Source: JBCCZC01 sp039188505 (GTDB lineage Bacteria > Pseudomonadota > Gammaproteobacteria > Xanthomonadales > SZUA-38). From it: a DNA stretch of 7,450 nt. Shown here piece after piece: positions 4,930-7,450 of this stretch (position 1 is the stretch's first letter; every line of letters starts with the position of its first letter). The stretch is from contig JBCCZC010000284.1 of assembly GCA_039188505.1 (NCBI GenBank), positions 1 through 7,450 on the forward strand. The letters are read 5' to 3'. Position numbers and translations under genes: made by a program. The notes below the pieces were generated by a model. It did no database searches. It worked only from the letters and a program-made list of their open reading frames with translations, and was not told where the DNA came from.

Positions 4930-6908
4930 TGTTCGCCTCCCGGCTCGACGCTCTTGTGGAATGACGGCACCGTGTGGAAACGGAATCGATCGAAGATCGT
5001 TCGATCGAACGGTGGCTGCTCGTCGCGCATGACGCCCCAGTCATCCTTGCCGCCGGAAGCGCCCTGAGCTGCAGGACGGTAGGGGTGGATGCTGAGCGAT
5101 TCGAGCAGGTTGCGGCTGATCTCGTCGGTTTCGGCGGGCGTGCTCAGGACGTAGGGACGGACCAGCACGATCAGCTCGCGGCGAGCGAGGACCGAAGTCG
5201 TGCGGCGGAACAGGAATCCAACAAGAGGGAGATCACCCAGCAGCGGCACCTGCACGCGCTGATCGGTTTCCGATTCCTCGATGAGGCCGCCGAAGGCCAG
5301 CAGGAGCCCGTCCCGCGCGACAATGGTGCCGCTGGCGGACTGGCTCTGCACCGTGTCGATCGTTTGCGTGGTAAAGCTGTTCCCGGTCGGCACGAGGATC
5401 GAGGCGCCGTCCTGATTGATCTGGCTGGTCTCCTGCAGCAGGCGCAGGGTCACCGTGCGGTCGGCGTTGATGTTCGCCGTCAGCAGCAGGTCGGTGCCGA
5501 CGTCACGCACTTCGGTGATCGGTGTGGCCGTCAGCGTCGTGGTCGCGCCATCGCCCACGATGACCTGGGGCTCGGTGAAACCGGTCACCAGAGGCACCTG
5601 CTCACCCGAGAAGATGCGGCTGACTTCGCCGTTCGCGGTGAGCAGGATAGGCGTTGCCAGCGACGTCACGCGGCCCTTGGTCTGGAGCACCTGGAGCCGG
5701 GCCTGGAAGTTGTCGGAGACGATCTGAAAGACCCCGGCGTTGAAGTCGAGGCCCGTGCCGCCGGGCAGGATCGACCCCGCCGGCGGCGGCGCGATCTCTC
5801 CCTGGCTGAAGGAGCCATTGCCGTCGCCGGATTCGAAAGCGAAGTCGAAGCTGACGTCCAGCCCATCGCTCAGGTCGACGCGGAGGACGCGCACCTCGAG
5901 CAGCACCAGCGGGGTCGGCACGTCGAGTCGCTTGATCACCTCCGAGATCTCCTCGAGGAGCTGCTCGTCGCCGGAGCGAACCACGATTCGATTCAGCCGC
6001 TGAATCGTACCGACATAAGTGGGCGAATAGCGGGTCGCGAGCCGCTGTGCCGCGATTGCAGCGTCCTGGCCTCCCAGCTGCGCTTCGGCCAGCGCGCGCG
6101 CCTCCTCCGCGGTCAGGTCGGGGGTCTCCAGTGGAGTGAACTCCTGCGGCGTATTGTTGTTGTTGAACTGGTTCCCGAACTGGTTGCCGAACTGGCCGCC
6201 GAACTGGCCGCCGCGGAGATTGGAGACGGCGGTCCGACCGGCATTGGATCCGGTGGCGCTCAGGCCGCGGCTACGGCCTTCGATCACGTCGAAGCGGCGG
6301 AAGCGATTCTGCAGTTCCTCGAAGGTCTCGTCCTGGTTCTGGTCTTCTTCAGTGACGATCACACGGTCGCCGAAGGTATCGCCAATCACGCGCGCGACGT
6401 CGCTGGCGTTCGGGTAGAGCAGCGTGAACACTTCGGTTCGCGTGGCGCGGAAGGCGGCCAGATCGCTGCTCACCTCGTCGGCGGTCGCCAGAAAATGGAT
6501 ATCCCGAACCGCGTCGCGTCGACTGACCAGGCCCTGGGTGACCGCGATCGCGCTGAGCACACCCTCGAGATCGAGGTTTCGCAGCGTGATGGTCACACGG
6601 TCTTCGGCGACGGTGCGGCTGACGACGACGTTGGAGTTCGCCGCGCGCCCCAGTTCGTCGGCGACGCGGCCGAGCGGCACATCGACGAAGCGCGCCTCGA
6701 TCAGGCGGTTGCGGTCGGCGGGGTCCTGCTTGATGTCCACGATGCCCATCGGCGTCGCGGTGCCGCGGCTGGGGTCCAGCACGAGGTTGCGCAGCGCGTC
6801 GGGCGGAACGGTGGGATCAGACTGCGCGAGAGCGGGTCCGGAAGCCGCGATCAGGACGGTCATCGCTGCCAGGGTTCCGGCCCCGATGGCCTGCTGTATT
6901 CGACTCAC
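4926..6908 (-). CDS. Outer-membrane secretin, GspD/PilQ/MshL superfamily
   Basis: This encodes 660 residues. Secretins form the outer-membrane channel of type II secretion systems and type IV pili. A signal peptide (1-28, ending ALA) is followed by an STN/N0-like domain (about 67-142, ARFVDVPLGRVADELGRAANSNVVV) and an N1-like domain (about 157-185, TEVFTLLYPNASDVARVIGD). A Gly/Gln/Asn-rich linker (232-252) comes next, then another N-domain (about 298-345) and the secretin beta domain (about 400-588). That domain ends with the signature DGLLLAFGGLI...VPLLGDLPLVGFLFR. A charged tail of about 70 residues follows, which could be a pilotin-binding S-domain. The frame stays open upstream, but GTG 6908 is the start: it overlaps the platform gene stop as GTGA, has GGAG 7 bases upstream, and immediately precedes the signal peptide. 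Type II secretion and pilus subtypes cannot be separated here. Confidence 0.93.
   Translation of the reverse strand: MSRIQQAIGAGTLAAMTVLIAASGPALAQSDPTVPPDALRNLVLDPSRGTATPMGIVDIKQDPADRNRLIEARFVDVPLGRVADELGRAANSNVVVSRTVAEDRVTITLRNLDLEGVLSAIAVTQGLVSRRDAVRDIHFLATADEVSSDLAAFRATRTEVFTLLYPNASDVARVIGDTFGDRVIVTEEDQNQDETFEELQNRFRRFDVIEGRSRGLSATGSNAGRTAVSNLRGGQFGGQFGNQFGNQFNNNNTPQEFTPLETPDLTAEEARALAEAQLGGQDAAIAAQRLATRYSPTYVGTIQRLNRIVVRSGDEQLLEEISEVIKRLDVPTPLVLLEVRVLRVDLSDGLDVSFDFAFESGDGNGSFSQGEIAPPPAGSILPGGTGLDFNAGVFQIVSDNFQARLQVLQTKGRVTSLATPILLTANGEVSRIFSGEQVPLVTGFTEPQVIVGDGATTTLTATPITEVRDVGTDLLLTANINADRTVTLRLLQETSQINQDGASILVPTGNSFTTQTIDTVQSQSASGTIVARDGLLLAFGGLIEESETDQRVQVPLLGDLPLVGFLFRRTTSVLARRELIVLVRPYVLSTPAETDEISRNLLESLSIHPYRPAAQGASGGKDDWGVMRDEQPPFDRTIFDRFRFHTVPSFHKSVEPGGEQ
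4936..4941 (-). promoter_or_regulatory. Ribosome binding site fixing the GTG start of the lipoprotein gene
   Basis: Minus-strand GGGAGG lies 6 bases before GTG 4929, inside the 3' end of the secretin gene. It supports the non-ATG start that overlaps the secretin stop. Confidence 0.7.
4986..5008. repeat. Perfect 9-bp inverted repeat inside the secretin 3' end
   Basis: TCGATCGAA and TTCGATCGA flank a 5-base loop (4995-4999). The stem encodes part of the FDRTIFDR segment in the secretin tail, and lies about 57 bases upstream of the lipoprotein start. It could form an mRNA hairpin or be a by-product of the repeated Phe-Asp-Arg codons. Confidence 0.5.
6154..6212. repeat. In-frame 12-bp tandem repeat plus Asn-codon run in the secretin linker
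   Basis: Four 12-bp units of the form GAACTGGYYNCC (plus strand) span 6165-6212. They encode GGQF, GGQF, GNQF, GNQF in the secretin at about residues 237-248 plus the preceding unit. Next to them a TTG/GTT run (6154-6164) encodes consecutive Asn residues. Units are multiples of three, so gain or loss would keep the reading frame and only change linker length. Confidence 0.85.
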
Positions 6909-7450
6909 AAAGCTGCTCCATAAAGCGCCATCATAAAGGCGATATAAACGTATCCAACGACGCCACCGACCACGATGATCACGGCGATCTCGACGAGGCT
7001 CGACAGGGTTCGTATGAGCGACTCCAGCCGCTGCTCGTGGAACTCGGCACAGGAAATCAGGGTCTCGTCGAGATTCCCGGAACGCTCCCCGATCGCGACC
7101 ATGCTGCCGAGCATGGGGGTGAAGGTCTTGGGTGCCGACAGCGCGGGTGCGACGGCGCCACCGCTGATGACGCTGTCGCGCGCTTCCGCGATCAGCACCG
7201 TCAGTCGGCGGTTCCGATGTAGCTCCTGGCAGGTGCGCAGGCCCTCGATGATCGTGACGCCGCTCGCGAGCAGAAAGGCGAACGAGCGGCTGAATGCCGC
7301 GGTGGCGCTCGTGCGCAGGATGTAACCGATCAGGGGGATTCGCAGCATCACGGTGTCGATGAAGAGTCGGCCGACCGGCGCGGCATAGGCCACCGCAAAG
7401 CAGATGATGAACAGCACGGTGCCACCGAGTAGCACCGGCCACCAGGTCAT
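6905..7450 (-). CDS. GspF/PilC-family inner-membrane platform protein, C-terminal part (partial)
   Basis: The frame runs off the right edge, leaving 181 codons. The ATG at 7450 is probably internal, because family members are about 400 residues with two repeats of the T2SSF domain and only the second is here. GspF/PilC proteins sit in the inner membrane and link the cytoplasmic ATPase to pseudopilus or pilus assembly. Counted from 7450, a membrane helix lies at about 8-24. Family hallmarks follow: PLIGYIL (39-45), FARSFAFL-like FSRSFAFLLASGVTIIEGL (53-71), and the highly conserved GERSGNLDETL (121-131). A last membrane helix is at about 152-176. The stop codon overlaps the GTG of the secretin, so the two are translationally linked. 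Alternative names in the family are PilC and MshG; the subtype is unresolved. Confidence 0.92.
   Translation of the reverse strand: MTWWPVLLGGTVLFIICFAVAYAAPVGRLFIDTVMLRIPLIGYILRTSATAAFSRSFAFLLASGVTIIEGLRTCQELHRNRRLTVLIAEARDSVISGGAVAPALSAPKTFTPMLGSMVAIGERSGNLDETLISCAEFHEQRLESLIRTLSSLVEIAVIIVVGGVVGYVYIAFMMALYGAAL
6916..6919 (-). promoter_or_regulatory. Ribosome binding site fixing the GTG start of the secretin
   Basis: Minus-strand GGAG lies 7 bases before GTG 6908, within the last codons of the platform gene. It decides the start against the long upstream open frame, which is only a shadow of the platform gene. Confidence 0.65.

Noticed and set aside
4061..5044. 327-codon minus-strand open frame overlapping the lipoprotein gene
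   Set aside because: It is extremely rich in Arg, Gly and Ser, typical of a wrong frame in GC-rich DNA, and has no signal or domain.
4974..6923. 649-codon plus-strand open frame opposite the secretin
   Set aside because: It is an antisense shadow of a high-GC gene: no recognisable domain, biased Arg/Gly/Asp/Val/His composition, and the secretin on the other strand is unmistakable.
6909..7442. Secretin reading frame extended upstream to 7442, which would give an 838-residue protein
   Set aside because: The extra part is the shadow of the platform gene in another frame, rich in His and Arg. GTG 6908 has a ribosome binding site and begins a proper signal peptide.
1..7450. CRISPR array, insertion sequence, tRNA/rRNA or phage genes
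   Set aside because: No regularly spaced direct repeats, transposase motifs, terminal inverted repeats, tRNA cloverleaf or phage structural proteins were seen.

Overview
The window is GC-rich DNA with compact, overlapping genes and Shine-Dalgarno-led starts. Its proteins (an MdaB-type quinone reductase, a YfcG-type nu-class glutathione transferase, an ScsD-like membrane thioredoxin, a GspF platform protein and a secretin) point to a didermic proteobacterium, most likely a high-GC gammaproteobacterium. The family resemblances are from memory, since no database search was possible.

Layout, left to right. (1) Bases 1-68 hold the first codons of a minus-strand gene that runs off the left edge, probably an AbgT-family transporter. 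(2) A divergent gap of about 170 bases leads to a small plus-strand lipoprotein gene of unknown function (242-730). (3) A TetR-family regulator on the minus strand (784-1338, TTG start) diverges from a two-gene plus-strand operon, mdaB (1466-2077) and a YfcG-type glutathione transferase (2067-2774). The 127-base divergent gap carries two near-identical palindromes placed over plausible promoters for both directions. This is the clearest regulatory structure in the window and suggests a self-regulated, inducible quinone/electrophile detoxification module. (4) A convergent gap of about 195 bases (2775-2969) has GC-rich hairpins but no convincing gene. (5) From the right edge leftwards, a minus-strand operon encodes the C-terminal half of a GspF/PilC inner-membrane platform protein (to 6905), a secretin (6908-4926), a 464-residue lipoprotein (4929-3535) and an ScsD/TlpA-like thioredoxin (3527-2970). 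Both upstream junctions are GTGA overlaps with GTG starts, and the last junction has the stop codon inside the next ribosome binding site.

The right half is therefore the distal part of a type II secretion or type IV pilus-like assembly operon. It is unusual because the secretin is followed by a large, helical, repeat-rich lipoprotein (a possible secretin-assembly partner) and a membrane-tethered thioredoxin. The secretion ATPase, pseudopilins and inner-membrane assembly proteins are not in view and would be expected beyond position 7450. Nothing in the window suggests an insertion sequence, CRISPR array, tRNA, rRNA or prophage.
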